Shown here piece after piece: positions 45,699 to 55,292 of a DNA stretch of 64,000 nucleotides. The stretch's first letter is position 1. Each line of letters begins with the position of its first letter. Position numbers and translations under genes: made by a program. Source of the DNA: an uncultured Acidimicrobiales bacterium (lineage in GTDB: Bacteria > Actinomycetota > Acidimicrobiia > Acidimicrobiales > SZUA-35); assembly GCA_937922785.1 (NCBI GenBank), contig CALAJQ010000023.1, positions 1 through 64,000 on the forward strand, given 5' to 3'. A model generated the notes under the pieces. That model saw only the letters and a program-made list of their open reading frames with translations. It was not told the DNA's origin and made no database searches.

Positions 45699-46490
45699 GT
45701 GCCGACAGCTTCGATCAATGACATAGAGATCTACTTTGAACGTTATGGACAGGGAACTCCGGTTCTGAACATCAGCGGTTCCGGTGGCGACCTTCGCAAT
45801 ACCAGGGCCGACCTCTCGCCGCTCAATGAGCACTTCGACGTCTTGCATTACGATCAGCGGGGCGGAGGCCAAACTTCGAAGCCTGACGTTGCCTACAGCA
45901 TGGCCGACTACGCCCAAGATGCGGCTGAGATGATCGTCCACGCAGGCTGGACCAAGGCACACGTGGTCGGCACCAGCTTCGGTGGCATGGTTGCACAACA
46001 CCTCGCCATCACCCGCCCAGAGCTTGTAGATCGCCTCGTTTTGAAATGCACGTCTCCTGGCGGACTGCTCCCGTCGTTTCCACTACAGATCCTTGAAGAC
46101 CTCGACGTTGAAGCTGCGCTTGAGTTGCGACTAGGCCTGTATGACAACCGCTGGGACCCAGGAGCCGACGATCCGATCCCGGGACTGGGCCGCATCTATG
46201 ACTGGATCGTTAAACAAGCCAGGCAAGAAAGATCAGCAGAGCTTGTGATTGGCTCTAGGCGTCAGATCGCAGCTCGAGCCGAGCACGACGTGTCTCGAAA
46301 GCTGGGTCGAATCAGAGCCGAGACTCTAGTGTGCGCCGGAGAGTACGACGACATGGCCCCACTGAAAAACAGCGTTGCCTTAGTTGAGAGTATTCCGAAC
46401 GCTCGGCTTCAAGTCTTTCAAGGTGGTCATTTCTTTTGGCTTCAGGATCTTGACGCGATGCCGGCCATCATTGAGTTTCTGGCTGCTTAG
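45699..46490 (+). CDS. Alpha/beta hydrolase
   Basis: 263 aa from a GTG start 20 bp after the PEP-utilising gene. It is complete: an oxyanion region LNISGSGGDLRNTRADLSPL, the strand HYDQRGGGQTSKPD, nucleophile elbow VVGTSFGGMVAQ (Ser), acid in VCAGEYDDMAP and His in QGGHFFWLQD. In contrast to the gene at 42803, the triad is intact. It is probably the third member of the same operon. It overlaps the convergent gene by 23 bp. Confidence 0.88.
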   Translation: MPTASINDIEIYFERYGQGTPVLNISGSGGDLRNTRADLSPLNEHFDVLHYDQRGGGQTSKPDVAYSMADYAQDAAEMIVHAGWTKAHVVGTSFGGMVAQHLAITRPELVDRLVLKCTSPGGLLPSFPLQILEDLDVEAALELRLGLYDNRWDPGADDPIPGLGRIYDWIVKQARQERSAELVIGSRRQIAARAEHDVSRKLGRIRAETLVCAGEYDDMAPLKNSVALVESIPNARLQVFQGGHFFWLQDLDAMPAIIEFLAA

Positions 46491-47196
46491 CCGGGACAGC
46501 GTTCGCATTGAAGTGTGCAATAAGCGCTTCGATCGCTTCGCTGGTTGCTGGGTCAGAGCTTGAGGCCATGGTCTGCTGACACCGCTCCAACATTTTGTAA
46601 AGCTTGCCGCTGCTAAGCGACCCCGGACGCGACAAGCCGGAGGTCTCCGCTAGGGCAATGCAGGTGCGGATCAGTTCCGGATTAACTACCGCTGTTCGGG
46701 GCGAAAGTAGCTTTTGCACCGCAATATGAGCTGAAGTAGGCAAGACGCCTTGGTTCTCTGGGCCGATCCGTTCGGTCAATATTGCGTCCAGCCGAGAGAT
46801 GACAATCGGGCCGGCCAGGTCTCTGATGGCCGGCACAAAGTCAATCGAGCGGTTGGCCAGGTGAGGAAGAACCTGATCGTTACCTAAACCGTCCGCAGTA
46901 TGGACAAATGCTTCGCGAATTCGCCCCGACGGATGCGCACTCAGAGCCCACAGCAGATTGATAGGACCCGTGCCAGAGACGGCGGCAACCACTGCCGGGT
47001 CAAGGCCGTCCCAAGTTTCAAACTTGCCTTGGACCTTCCTAATTGCGTTGTCCAACTCAATTGAAAGGCTATGGAGCCGCATCTCATCGGTGTTTGATCT
47101 GATTGAGTCCGTCCAAACCTGTTCAGCCGTCTCGAGGTCAGCGAGGGCCGCGTCGGCTCGCTTTACGTAACCGGCTGCGCGATCCTCAACTGCCAT
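46468..47196 (-). CDS. Uncharacterised helical protein
   Basis: 242 aa from the ATG at 47196; the longer frame begins inside the upstream gene. The N-terminal 70 residues look like a coiled coil (AALADLETAEQVW), followed by HEAT-like helical segments (LLWALSAHPSGRIREAFVHT, LPHLANRSIDFVPAIRDLAG). I do not recognise a family. It overlaps the maltokinase-cap-like gene by 11 nt, so the two are co-translated and may interact. Confidence 0.65.
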   Translation of the reverse strand: MAVEDRAAGYVKRADAALADLETAEQVWTDSIRSNTDEMRLHSLSIELDNAIRKVQGKFETWDGLDPAVVAAVSGTGPINLLWALSAHPSGRIREAFVHTADGLGNDQVLPHLANRSIDFVPAIRDLAGPIVISRLDAILTERIGPENQGVLPTSAHIAVQKLLSPRTAVVNPELIRTCIALAETSGLSRPGSLSSGKLYKMLERCQQTMASSSDPATSEAIEALIAHFNANAVPAKQPETQ

Positions 47197-47836
47197 TAAC
47201 TGTCTCCTGAGCAACAACGCTTGCTATTGCTATGGGTTCAGCCGACCCGGGCCAAGTGCCAGCTAGGCAACTAAGAGATGTTGCCGCACTCGAATCGACG
47301 ATGTGATGAACAGCCACCGTCATGGTGCCAACCGTGATGATCGTGTCAGCTCCAGAGCGAACAGCACCACCGAATGTGAGCTCTGGGACGATTGCGTCTG
47401 AGTCGCCGCTACCCAGCACGTGCACCGTGTTCTCTCGCTCGACAAGACCGTCACTTGTGAGAACCTCCAGCTTCACTTCGGACCCACCAGTGAGGATCGT
47501 CCGCATTAGCTCTGGCCCATAAACAGGATCGCCGCACGCGCTGTAAACCCACCTAGTGCCAAGTGCGGAGTGCTCGAGAGTACCTACCAACCATTCCTCG
47601 GCCCCTGCCAACGGTGCTGCCCGGTAGGTAACCGGAATGTGGATCGTCCGGCCGTCACCAGTCGCCAACAGATGGGCTTCAATCCCAACCTCACCGGCAG
47701 GATCGTCAAATCGATAGGCACCCAAGACAGCTAGTTCGGACCCCTCAGCAATATCTAACCCCGAGACTGTTGGAAGAAAGGCCGACAAAAGTTCCAGCTT
47801 GGAAGGGTTCAGTTGAGCCTGGTGAAGAATCGCCAT
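47186..47836 (-). CDS. Maltokinase N-terminal cap-like (CG0192-type) protein
   Basis: 216 aa. The opening MAILHQAQLNPSKLELLSAF and the blocks LGAYRFDDPAGEVGIEAHLL, IHIPVTYRAAPLAGAE, VGTLEHSALGTRWVYSACGD match stand-alone cap-domain proteins (CG0192-related) of actinobacteria, related to the cap of maltokinase. There is no kinase domain here. It probably has a regulatory or carbohydrate-related role. First gene of a two-gene operon with the helical protein. Confidence 0.8.
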   Translation of the reverse strand: MAILHQAQLNPSKLELLSAFLPTVSGLDIAEGSELAVLGAYRFDDPAGEVGIEAHLLATGDGRTIHIPVTYRAAPLAGAEEWLVGTLEHSALGTRWVYSACGDPVYGPELMRTILTGGSEVKLEVLTSDGLVERENTVHVLGSGDSDAIVPELTFGGAVRSGADTIITVGTMTVAVHHIVDSSAATSLSCLAGTWPGSAEPIAIASVVAQETVNGS

Positions 47837-47956
47837 TGGCGAAACCTAGCAGGGACTCCACTTCCTATGGCCTAGTTTTCCTATGGCCCAGTTGCTAGTT
47901 GAGCCGCACGTTGAGGTAGGTCTTCAGGTGAGCTAGCAATATGCCGATACCTAATC

Positions 47957-48262
47957 GTGGTTCACAACGCAACAGCACAAAGACAGGGCAATGACCGAGC
48001 TTTTGACGGACTAGACGAGCGCATCGACCGGCTCGCCCTTCTCTGTGAAGCAATGTGGGAACTGCTCTGCGATGCGGGCGCTACGCCAGATCAACTGGCC
48101 AACAAGTTGAACGAACTGGATTCTGCCGATGGCCGTAAAGACCTGAAGCGAAGCAAGATGCCAACGCGCTGCGATTGCGGAGCCATGGTGCCCGCATCCG
48201 CCAAGATGTGCCAGTTCTGTTCGGGCCCGCCTCCAAGCAGATCTTTCTTTGATCCCGTCTAG
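47957..48262 (+). CDS. Small protein with C-terminal zinc ribbon
   Basis: 101 aa from a GTG. The N-terminal half is helical (LDERIDRLALLCEAMWELLC). The C-terminus RCDCGAMVPASAKMCQFCSG has a CxC...CxxC pattern typical of a zinc ribbon. No ribosome-binding site is evident before the GTG, so the start is uncertain. It converges with the YchJ gene with 8 bp between stops. It may be a small nucleic-acid or protein-binding factor. Confidence 0.6.
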   Translation: MVHNATAQRQGNDRAFDGLDERIDRLALLCEAMWELLCDAGATPDQLANKLNELDSADGRKDLKRSKMPTRCDCGAMVPASAKMCQFCSGPPPSRSFFDPV

Positions 48263-48270
48263 AAGCACAG

Positions 48271-48663
48271 CTATTCGGTATGGACACCGTCGGTATAGAC
48301 CCACCGGCCCTCAAACCGTCTAAAACTGCTGCGTTCCCTCAAGACCTGCAGACCTGTCTCGTCTGAAAATCGGGCGACGAACTCGACCATTCCCGTCTGG
48401 TGTTTCGGCCCACCCATCTCACAGCCAAGCACTTCCAGTCCAAGCCACTTGCGATCAGGCGAGAAACCAATTCGAGATGGTCTCGTTTTGGGGTCCCAGG
48501 ACTGAAGCAAATATTCGTGAGCGGCTGTGCAGTATGCGGAGTAGCGAGACCTCATGAGATCTTCTGCCGTGGCCGCAGGAACTCCATTTTCCACAATTGG
48601 CTGACAACACAGCGGATAGCTTCGTTCTCGTCCACAAAAGCACGGACGGCCGAAAGTAGTCAT
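48271..48663 (-). CDS. YchJ family (UPF0225) protein with SEC-C motif
   Basis: 130 aa from the ATG at 48663 (MTTFGRPCFCGRERSYPLCC). The N-terminal CFCGRERSYPLCCQPI is a SEC-C zinc motif. The following PAATAEDLMRSRYSAYCTAA, YLLQSWDP, WLGLEVLGCEMGG and VEFVARF are conserved through the YchJ family, whose fold is NTF2-like. Function is unknown. Confidence 0.88.
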   Translation of the reverse strand: MTTFGRPCFCGRERSYPLCCQPIVENGVPAATAEDLMRSRYSAYCTAAHEYLLQSWDPKTRPSRIGFSPDRKWLGLEVLGCEMGGPKHQTGMVEFVARFSDETGLQVLRERSSFRRFEGRWVYTDGVHTE

Positions 48664-48791
48664 AGTCCCATTGAACCATGCCGAGACCCACACAAATACA
48701 TTCGATTCAGCGTCTTGATTTGAAATAGATCTTCGAATTGCTTGTTGAAGAAGGTTAAAGGTGGCTTAAGCAGAATCCGTACTTATTAGGT

Positions 48792-51700
48792 ATGACTACC
48801 CGTCCAACAAAGCAAGCCCCAAAGAAACATCCCCTGAATCGTGGGCTCTACAGCTTGATTGCCCTGACCTTAGCTGCCGCACTATGCCTGGGCGTTTCTC
48901 CAGCTTCAGCCGAACCCGGCGATCCGGTGATCACGACCAGCACATCGGTGTCTGGTGACCCCGGAGTCATCATCAAGCCTTTCGCCGATGCAGAAATCGA
49001 TGGCGTCGGCACCATGACCGGCATCACCCTTCGTATCACTAAGAACCTCGATCCAGCAGTCGACCGTATGGCCCTCGACGGCAGCCACGCAGGGATCACA
49101 GCTACCTATAACACCACAACCGGGTTGTATCGCCTCCGGGGAACCGCGTCCATTGCTGCATACCAAGCAGCGCTGCGCGACGTTACCTACACCCAGACTG
49201 TTCCAACCGAAGGAACCCGGGACTTCACCTTGGTGGCTGGCACTGCGATCTATTTGCCGTTGACCAACAACCTTTACGAATACGTGCCTCATGGTTCCAA
49301 CATCACATGGACCGAGGCTCGAGCAGCAGCCCTTAGCCGCACAATTGGCCCATTTACTGGCCACTTGGCAAACCTGACCCAACAAGCTGAGAACGATGTC
49401 GCTGTCATCGAACTTCAAGGCAACACCTGGATTGGTGCGTGGGACCAGGGAACAGAAGATCGGTGGGAGTGGGCCGATGGCCCTGAAGCCGGCCTTCACT
49501 TCTACCAAGGACGAGGCAACTCAGGCGGCGCAGCCGTTGACGACAACTACAACAATTGGGCATCTGGCGAACCCAATGACTACGGGTCCGGCGAAGACTA
49601 CGCCCACATGTTCCAAGGCAGCGGAACCTGGAACGACTATCCAGACTCACTTAACGTCTTGGGTTATCTGGTTGAGTACGAGGTTGACGACATTGGCCGA
49701 GTCGCCAACCTCGTGCGCCTACTAATTGCGGTCGACTCCGATGATGATGGAGTATCCGACGACGATGAAGGCGAACAGAACACCGACCCCAACGATCCCG
49801 ACGACGTTCTAGACACCGATGACGACGGCGTCCCTGACTCGGTCGAAGAACAGGATGGAACCGATCCGGAGGACCCCGACGACTTCCAGGACACCGATGG
49901 TGATGGCCTTCCGGACTACACCGAGTCAAGGGAAGGTTCGAACCCACTTACTGGCGACACTGACGATGACGGTGTTGGCGACGGCACTGAAGTGGAGGAC
50001 GGCACCGATCCTTCCGACGACAACAGCTACACCGATACCGATACCGATGGTGTTCCAGACGAAGTAGAGACCGAGCAAGGTACTGATCCCACCAATCCCG
50101 ATGACGCTCTCGATACCGATAACGACGGAGTACCCGACTACTTCGAAGAGCGCTATGGCACCGACCCTGACGTCTCAGACACTCCGCCCGATACTGACGA
50201 CGACGGACTGAATGACTACGCAGAAGATCAGGCCGGTACTGACCCAAACAACCCTGACTCAGATGGCGACGGAGTTTCAGACGGTCAGGAAACGGTTGAC
50301 GGCACTGATCCGCTAGATGACACCGACTTTGTCGACACCGACAACGACGGCGTCAGCGACGCTCAGGAAAACACCGACGGAACCAATCCAGCAATCGCCG
50401 ACTCTGACGGCGACGGTACAAACGACGGCGACGAAAAGTCCGACGGAACAGACCCTCTCGACGTAACTGACTTTGTTGACACCGATAACGACGGCGTAAG
50501 CGACGGCCAAGAAGAAACCGACGGCACCAACCCAGCAGAGGCGGACTCCGACGGAGACGGCACCTCTGACGGCGACGAAAAGTCCGACGGAACAGACCCT
50601 CTCGATGACACCGACTTTATTGACTCCGACGAAGACGGCGTCAGCGATGGCCAAGAAGAAACCGACGGCACCAACCCAGCAGAGGCGGACTCCGACGGAG
50701 ACGGCACCTCTGACGGCGATGAAAAGGCTGACGGGACCGACCCGCTAAACGACACTGACTTTGTCGACACCGATAACGACGGCGTAAGCGACGGTCAAGA
50801 AGAAACCGACGGGACAGATCCAACCCTTGCTGATACAGACGGTGACGGCACCAACGATGGCGACGAGAAGGCCGATGGTACTGACCCGCTGGACGACATC
50901 GACTTTGTTGACTCCGACGAAGACGGCGTCAGCGATGGCCAAGAAGAAACCGACGGAACCAACCCAGCTGAGGCCGATACTGACGACGATGGAGTGGACG
51001 ATGGTGTCGAAAAGGCGGATGGAACCGACCCCACTGACCCAGACTCCGACGGCGACGGCGCTACCGACGGCGACGAAAAAGCCGACGGGACCAACCCGTT
51101 TGATCCGGACTCCGACGACGATGGAACGTCTGACGGTGACGAAAGGGAAGACGGGACCAATCCATTGGACGACACCGACTTTGTCGACACCGACAACGAT
51201 GGCGTAGGCGATGATCAAGAGGAAAGCGACGGGACCGATCCCAATAATCCAGACTCCGATGGAGACGGCACGTCTGACGGAGATGAAAAAAGCGACGGCA
51301 CTAACCCAACTGACGATACTGACTTTGTCGACACCGACAACGATGGTCTTGGCGACGGCAAAGAAGCCGCAGAAGGTACTGACCCCAACGACGCCGACAG
51401 CGATGACGACGGCGTGAGTGACGGCGACGAGGTTACCCAGGAGACCGATCCAAGCCGAGCCGACGACTACAAAGACACCGACAATGACGGAGTTCCTGAC
51501 ACCGTTGAGGTTGCAGAAGGATCTGATCCGTCAGATCCAGACTCGTTTGCCGATGAGGATAACGATGGCGTATCGGACTACGCCGTCCAGCGAGGCGCAA
51601 CACCTAACAACTGCCTTCCTTGGTTAGAGGGAGCTCGGGTCCGGGGCGACGATGTCGCTCAGCTGTACATCGCCTATTTCAACCGACTTCCTGACTCTGC

Positions 51701-51980
51701 AGGTCTTACCTACTGGCACAACTTGGTCGAGAGCGGAACAACCGTTGAAGAGGTCGCGGCCTACTTTGCCTCGACGGATGAGTACAAGAACCTCTACGGA
51801 GCAGTTAGCACCGAGAGCTATGTCTCAAGCGTCTACGCAAACGCTCTTTGCCGCATCCCCGACGAAGTAGGGCTTCCCTACTGGTCTGGCCTGATCGATC
51901 AGAACGAACTCACTCGGCACGGAATGGCTATATGGCTAGTTCAAAACCTTGAGTTCGAGCGGCTCGTCGAGGCACGCTGA
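48792..51980 (+). CDS. Giant secreted C-type-lectin / TSP3 calcium-repeat / DUF4214 protein
   Basis: 1062 aa. A signal peptide ends near residue 41 (GVSPASA). About 42-155 is a beta domain. About 160-300 is a C-type-lectin-like domain: TWTEARAAALSRTIGPFTGH, LQGNTWIGAWDQG, NNWASGEPNDYG and the closing WNDYPDSLNVLGYLVEYEV; the EPN motif suggests mannose-type sugar binding in lectins. Residues 315-935 are thrombospondin type-3 Asp-rich repeats (DxDxDGxxDGxE) that bind calcium. Two DUF4214 units close the protein (YFNRLPDSAGLTYW, ALCRIPDEVGLPYW). It is a likely extracellular stalk displaying a sugar-binding head. Confidence 0.9.
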   Translation: MTTRPTKQAPKKHPLNRGLYSLIALTLAAALCLGVSPASAEPGDPVITTSTSVSGDPGVIIKPFADAEIDGVGTMTGITLRITKNLDPAVDRMALDGSHAGITATYNTTTGLYRLRGTASIAAYQAALRDVTYTQTVPTEGTRDFTLVAGTAIYLPLTNNLYEYVPHGSNITWTEARAAALSRTIGPFTGHLANLTQQAENDVAVIELQGNTWIGAWDQGTEDRWEWADGPEAGLHFYQGRGNSGGAAVDDNYNNWASGEPNDYGSGEDYAHMFQGSGTWNDYPDSLNVLGYLVEYEVDDIGRVANLVRLLIAVDSDDDGVSDDDEGEQNTDPNDPDDVLDTDDDGVPDSVEEQDGTDPEDPDDFQDTDGDGLPDYTESREGSNPLTGDTDDDGVGDGTEVEDGTDPSDDNSYTDTDTDGVPDEVETEQGTDPTNPDDALDTDNDGVPDYFEERYGTDPDVSDTPPDTDDDGLNDYAEDQAGTDPNNPDSDGDGVSDGQETVDGTDPLDDTDFVDTDNDGVSDAQENTDGTNPAIADSDGDGTNDGDEKSDGTDPLDVTDFVDTDNDGVSDGQEETDGTNPAEADSDGDGTSDGDEKSDGTDPLDDTDFIDSDEDGVSDGQEETDGTNPAEADSDGDGTSDGDEKADGTDPLNDTDFVDTDNDGVSDGQEETDGTDPTLADTDGDGTNDGDEKADGTDPLDDIDFVDSDEDGVSDGQEETDGTNPAEADTDDDGVDDGVEKADGTDPTDPDSDGDGATDGDEKADGTNPFDPDSDDDGTSDGDEREDGTNPLDDTDFVDTDNDGVGDDQEESDGTDPNNPDSDGDGTSDGDEKSDGTNPTDDTDFVDTDNDGLGDGKEAAEGTDPNDADSDDDGVSDGDEVTQETDPSRADDYKDTDNDGVPDTVEVAEGSDPSDPDSFADEDNDGVSDYAVQRGATPNNCLPWLEGARVRGDDVAQLYIAYFNRLPDSAGLTYWHNLVESGTTVEEVAAYFASTDEYKNLYGAVSTESYVSSVYANALCRIPDEVGLPYWSGLIDQNELTRHGMAIWLVQNLEFERLVEAR
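50328..51480 (+). repeat. 144-bp tandem coding super-repeat in the TSP3 stalk
   Basis: The Phe codon of DF(V/I)D recurs at 50328, 50472, 50616, 50760 and 50904, exactly 144 bp apart (48 aa, two TSP3 units), then at 51180 and 51324 after a 276-bp step. Neighbouring copies are nearly identical in DNA, suggesting recent expansion by recombination or slippage. Confidence 0.9.
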
Positions 51981-52038
51981 CTTGCAGTTAGGGTCCGACC
52001 CTGGTTGCTGACTAAGGTTTCTCGGTGAGCGTTTCCGG

Positions 52039-53442
52039 GTGCTAGGCCAGTACAAGTATCGGGTCATGGCGGTGTACATCGTCGGCCTGATGATGACAAT
52101 CATCGACGGAACAGCCGTCAACGTTGCCCTGCCAACCCTGGCCGAGGAGTTCGGGGTTCCGAGCACCGAGATCGAATGGGTCGCATTGTCCTACCTTCTC
52201 ACCCTGGCAGCAGTCATACCTGCTGCCGGGTGGTTGGGCGACCGGTTCGGAACCAAACGAATGTTTGTGCTGGCCCTCGCAACCTTTGTGCTGGGCTCGG
52301 CACTGTGTGGTGCTTCTCAGTCACTGAACCAACTGATTGCCTCCCGCGTGGTGCAGGGTTTGGGGGCCGGGCTGATCACTCCAATCGGCAGCGCGATGCT
52401 GTACCGAGCGTTCCCACTTGCCGAGCGAGCAACGGCCACTGTCGGAGTGCTAAGCGTTGCAGTCGTCGCCCCTGCGGTGGGGCCAGTCATCGGTGGCCTA
52501 CTGGTGGACAATGCATCGTGGCAATGGATCTTTCTGATCAACCTCCCAATCGGTGTGATCGCATTGGCCCTCGGTTGGCTCTGGTTAAGAGAAGAGAAAC
52601 TTGAGGCTGCCGGTTCCTTTGACCTGGGAGGCCTCGTCCTGTCTGCGACTGGTGTCTCAGCGCTCATCTTTGCCCTGAGCACCGGACCGGACTTTGGCTG
52701 GAGTTCAACCATCATCCTTAGCGCTGCGATCGTCGGCACCTTCGCCCTAGCTGTTCTCATAGTGCTGGAGCTACGCCTCGATCAGCCAATGCTTGCGCTG
52801 CGCTTGCTGGCCAATCGCATGTTCCGCACGATCAACATTACGGCGTCGATGGTCTATGCCGGCTTCTTCGGGTTCATCTTCGTGCTCCCGCTGTACCTTC
52901 AAGACCTTCGAGGGTTCTCGGCTACTGAGTCCGGAATCAGCCAAGCCCCACAAGCGGTTGGCATTTTCTTGATCTCCAACCTTATTGGAAAGCGAATGTA
53001 CAAAGCCATAGGTCCGCGGCGACTACTGATGGTTGGCTCAGCCCTCACTGCTGCGGTAACGGGCGGATTCGCCTTCTTCGACTTGGACACCCCGCTTCGC
53101 CTAATCATGATTGGTTCCTTGGCCCGGGGCATGTGCATCGGAATGGTGTTTGTGTCAATCCAAACCGCTGTCTATGCAACAATTTCAAACGCAGACACCG
53201 GACGCGCAGCGTCGGTCTTCAACACTCAACGCCAGTTCTCATTTGCTGCAGGAGTTGCCTTGGGCGCAACGGTCATCGCCAGTCGAATTGATGCGCTTGG
53301 CGGTGAGTCTGCGCCTGCCGCGGACTTACTAGGCGCATATCGATGGGCGTTTGTTGTCCTTGGCTTAGTGATGGCTCCGGCAGTTCTGGCTGCGTTTTTT
53401 GTGCATGATTCAGACGCAGCCGCTACCCGAGGCTTGGCTTAG
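52039..53442 (+). CDS. MFS drug/solute exporter, DHA2 (14-helix) family
   Basis: 467 aa from a GTG. The first helix ends IIDGTAVNVALPTLAEEF, the classic DHA2 motif. The helix 2-3 loop is GWLGDRFGTKRMFVLAL, and the antiporter motif C region is APAVGPVIGGLLVDNASWQW. This places it with EmrB/QacA-like proton-driven exporters. The substrate is unknown. It starts 58 bp after the lectin-repeat gene and no regulator is adjacent. Confidence 0.9.
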   Translation: MLGQYKYRVMAVYIVGLMMTIIDGTAVNVALPTLAEEFGVPSTEIEWVALSYLLTLAAVIPAAGWLGDRFGTKRMFVLALATFVLGSALCGASQSLNQLIASRVVQGLGAGLITPIGSAMLYRAFPLAERATATVGVLSVAVVAPAVGPVIGGLLVDNASWQWIFLINLPIGVIALALGWLWLREEKLEAAGSFDLGGLVLSATGVSALIFALSTGPDFGWSSTIILSAAIVGTFALAVLIVLELRLDQPMLALRLLANRMFRTINITASMVYAGFFGFIFVLPLYLQDLRGFSATESGISQAPQAVGIFLISNLIGKRMYKAIGPRRLLMVGSALTAAVTGGFAFFDLDTPLRLIMIGSLARGMCIGMVFVSIQTAVYATISNADTGRAASVFNTQRQFSFAAGVALGATVIASRIDALGGESAPAADLLGAYRWAFVVLGLVMAPAVLAAFFVHDSDAAATRGLA

Positions 53443-53451
53443 TCTGACCCG

Positions 53452-54228
53452 TTAGCTCACAACAAAGCTGACTTGATGCCCCATTGAGTCTGCAAGCGCA
53501 TAGGTGTGTTGTGGCATAACATCGAACGGCGCGGTCAGTCCGCCAGTGAAGACGATCTCACCTCGGTCTAAGGCCAAGCCTTCTTCGGACAATTGCCGAA
53601 CCAACCAGGCAACAGCTTCTGCAGGAGACCCCATGGCCTGTGATGCTTCCCCGCTCCGTGATTCGCCCCCATCGTCGAAGCTCACTTCAATCGCAGCCAA
53701 ATCAACCCCTTCCGGCAGCTCCCAAAACTCACCCAGGCAGACAGCAGCGCACGACGAGTTGTCTGCGGTGTTGTCCAAGGCATCAAAGTTGAAGCTTGGA
53801 AATCTCGGATCCACTACCTCAAGACCGAGCGCCCATTCACCACCCGCTTCGATTACTTCACTTGCCGACATCGTGGGGCTTGTGAGTTTCTCTGGGCAAC
53901 GCCAAAGGAGTTCGGGTTCCACCTTGGGATGAATGTACTTAGCTAAGTTCAGTTCTGTTCTGAGCACTTGGGAGTTCCAAAGCGTGCCCCAGTTCGGCCT
54001 GTTTACACCGAGAGCAAGCCGCATTGCTTCCGACGTCCAGCCAAGCTTCCAGCCAATTTGGCTCTCGCCCGCTGATCTGCGCAGCTCGTCAGTTGACCGA
54101 GCAATGGCACGAGCAAAGTCCCAATCGAAGCCATGCACTCGTTCACTCAGGAGCTCGACTGGCACGCCGGTCTGCACTGCGTTATACAACTCGACGGCGA
54201 ACTCTTCAGCGGAACCCATTGCCGACAA
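53452..54228 (-). CDS. 2-keto-4-pentenoate hydratase/oxalocrotonate decarboxylase family (MhpD-like)
   Basis: 258 aa. Motifs are SQIGWKLGWTSEAMRLALGV, a metal-binding VEPELLWRC segment, EWALGLEVVDPRFPSFNF and DRGEIVFTGGLTAPFDVMP. The family hydrates or decarboxylates 2-oxo acids from meta-cleavage of aromatic rings with Mg2+. There are no other aromatic pathway genes nearby, so the physiological substrate is open. It converges with the MFS gene with 9 bp between. Confidence 0.85.
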   Translation of the reverse strand: MSAMGSAEEFAVELYNAVQTGVPVELLSERVHGFDWDFARAIARSTDELRRSAGESQIGWKLGWTSEAMRLALGVNRPNWGTLWNSQVLRTELNLAKYIHPKVEPELLWRCPEKLTSPTMSASEVIEAGGEWALGLEVVDPRFPSFNFDALDNTADNSSCAAVCLGEFWELPEGVDLAAIEVSFDDGGESRSGEASQAMGSPAEAVAWLVRQLSEEGLALDRGEIVFTGGLTAPFDVMPQHTYALADSMGHQVSFVVS

Positions 54229-54339
54229 ATCTACCAGTGCCGCAGAAGCCGTTTTGCGGTGTTAAGTGGCACCTAAACAAACGAACCCGACCATGGGTGA
54301 AGGGGTGAGTCCTGTAAACGCGTTTATTCTCAGAGGATC

Positions 54340-55269
54340 GTGGCCATTTTGAATAGAGCACAAACAAACTCAACAGTACGTATTGCTGTTCTCGCGCTTT
54401 TGTTCGCCTTATGCACAGCTTGCACCTCGGGCGAAGACCCTGCAGACGCAGTCTCCAGTTCGATCGCGGTCACCACCACAGCCTCAGAGGTTGAGATTGC
54501 GCCAGCCGACCCCGTCGAACCTGGCAGCGACGGCGAGTCCGTCGACGAGAGCGAAGGCTCCACGCCCACTACATGGGCGGAAAGACCAGAACTGACTCCG
54601 AGCAATCTCCGCGCTACAACTCTGAACCCAAGACTAATCGTGCTCGAATGGGATGAAATCGCCGGAGCTGAGAGTTACGCCGTCTATCGAGACGACCTCT
54701 TCGTTGAGAGAACAACCGACGGCCGCCTTGAAGATCGTGTCAGTCCCGATAACAGCTACACCTATGTGGTTATTGCCGAATACTCTGATGATCTGACGGG
54801 TGTGGCCCAGATCTCGCTAAGCACACCACCTGAAGATGAAACTGACAGCTCGATAGAAACAGTTATCCAAGATGCTCAGTCTGATATCCGCTCACTTGGT
54901 CTGGGCCCTATTGCGTACTGGACCGCTACGCCGATTTGTCAGAGCTGTAGCTACGCGCAGAAGACCATCACCGCAGTGCGGCTTCAATTGCCCGGTGATT
55001 TCTGGGGCTTGCCTGCAGAGCATCCAGGTGTCATGAATCCTGAATCGGTCCACGAGTTCCTGCTTGAGGCGCTCGCGAACGGCAAGACGGTCGAAGCAGA
55101 GTTTGCCGATAACGGGGTCGCAACCTATTGGACAGTTGACGATTACGGCATGGAGTCGGACTGCTTCATGTATGACACGGCGCCACCCGACCAGGTGGTT
55201 GAAACCAAGCAAGCCGATCCAGCGAGAATAGACAGCCATTGTGGTTTCGTTGGGCTTGAGGAGCCGTAG
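54340..55269 (+). CDS. Lipoprotein with fibronectin type III-like and DUF6174-like domains
   Basis: 309 aa from a GTG. The signal ends in a lipobox (LCTAC, Cys28), then an acidic linker to about residue 80. About 86-165 is fibronectin-III-like (PSNLRATTLNPRLIVLEWDE, SYAVYRDDLFVE, NSYTYVVIAE). The last 120 residues contain YWTATPICQSCSY and VATYWTVDDYGMESD, resembling DUF6174. Extracytoplasmic and of unknown role. The palindrome AAACGCGTTT at 54315-54324 lies just upstream. Confidence 0.75.
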   Translation: MAILNRAQTNSTVRIAVLALLFALCTACTSGEDPADAVSSSIAVTTTASEVEIAPADPVEPGSDGESVDESEGSTPTTWAERPELTPSNLRATTLNPRLIVLEWDEIAGAESYAVYRDDLFVERTTDGRLEDRVSPDNSYTYVVIAEYSDDLTGVAQISLSTPPEDETDSSIETVIQDAQSDIRSLGLGPIAYWTATPICQSCSYAQKTITAVRLQLPGDFWGLPAEHPGVMNPESVHEFLLEALANGKTVEAEFADNGVATYWTVDDYGMESDCFMYDTAPPDQVVETKQADPARIDSHCGFVGLEEP

Positions 55270-55292
55270 GTTGAGGGCAGCCCGGCTACCGA

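Noticed and set aside
50313-51218. Long antisense and shifted frames across the lectin/TSP3 gene, some with regular repeats
   Set aside because: They mirror the Asp/Gly repeat codons of the real gene and have no start signals or family features.
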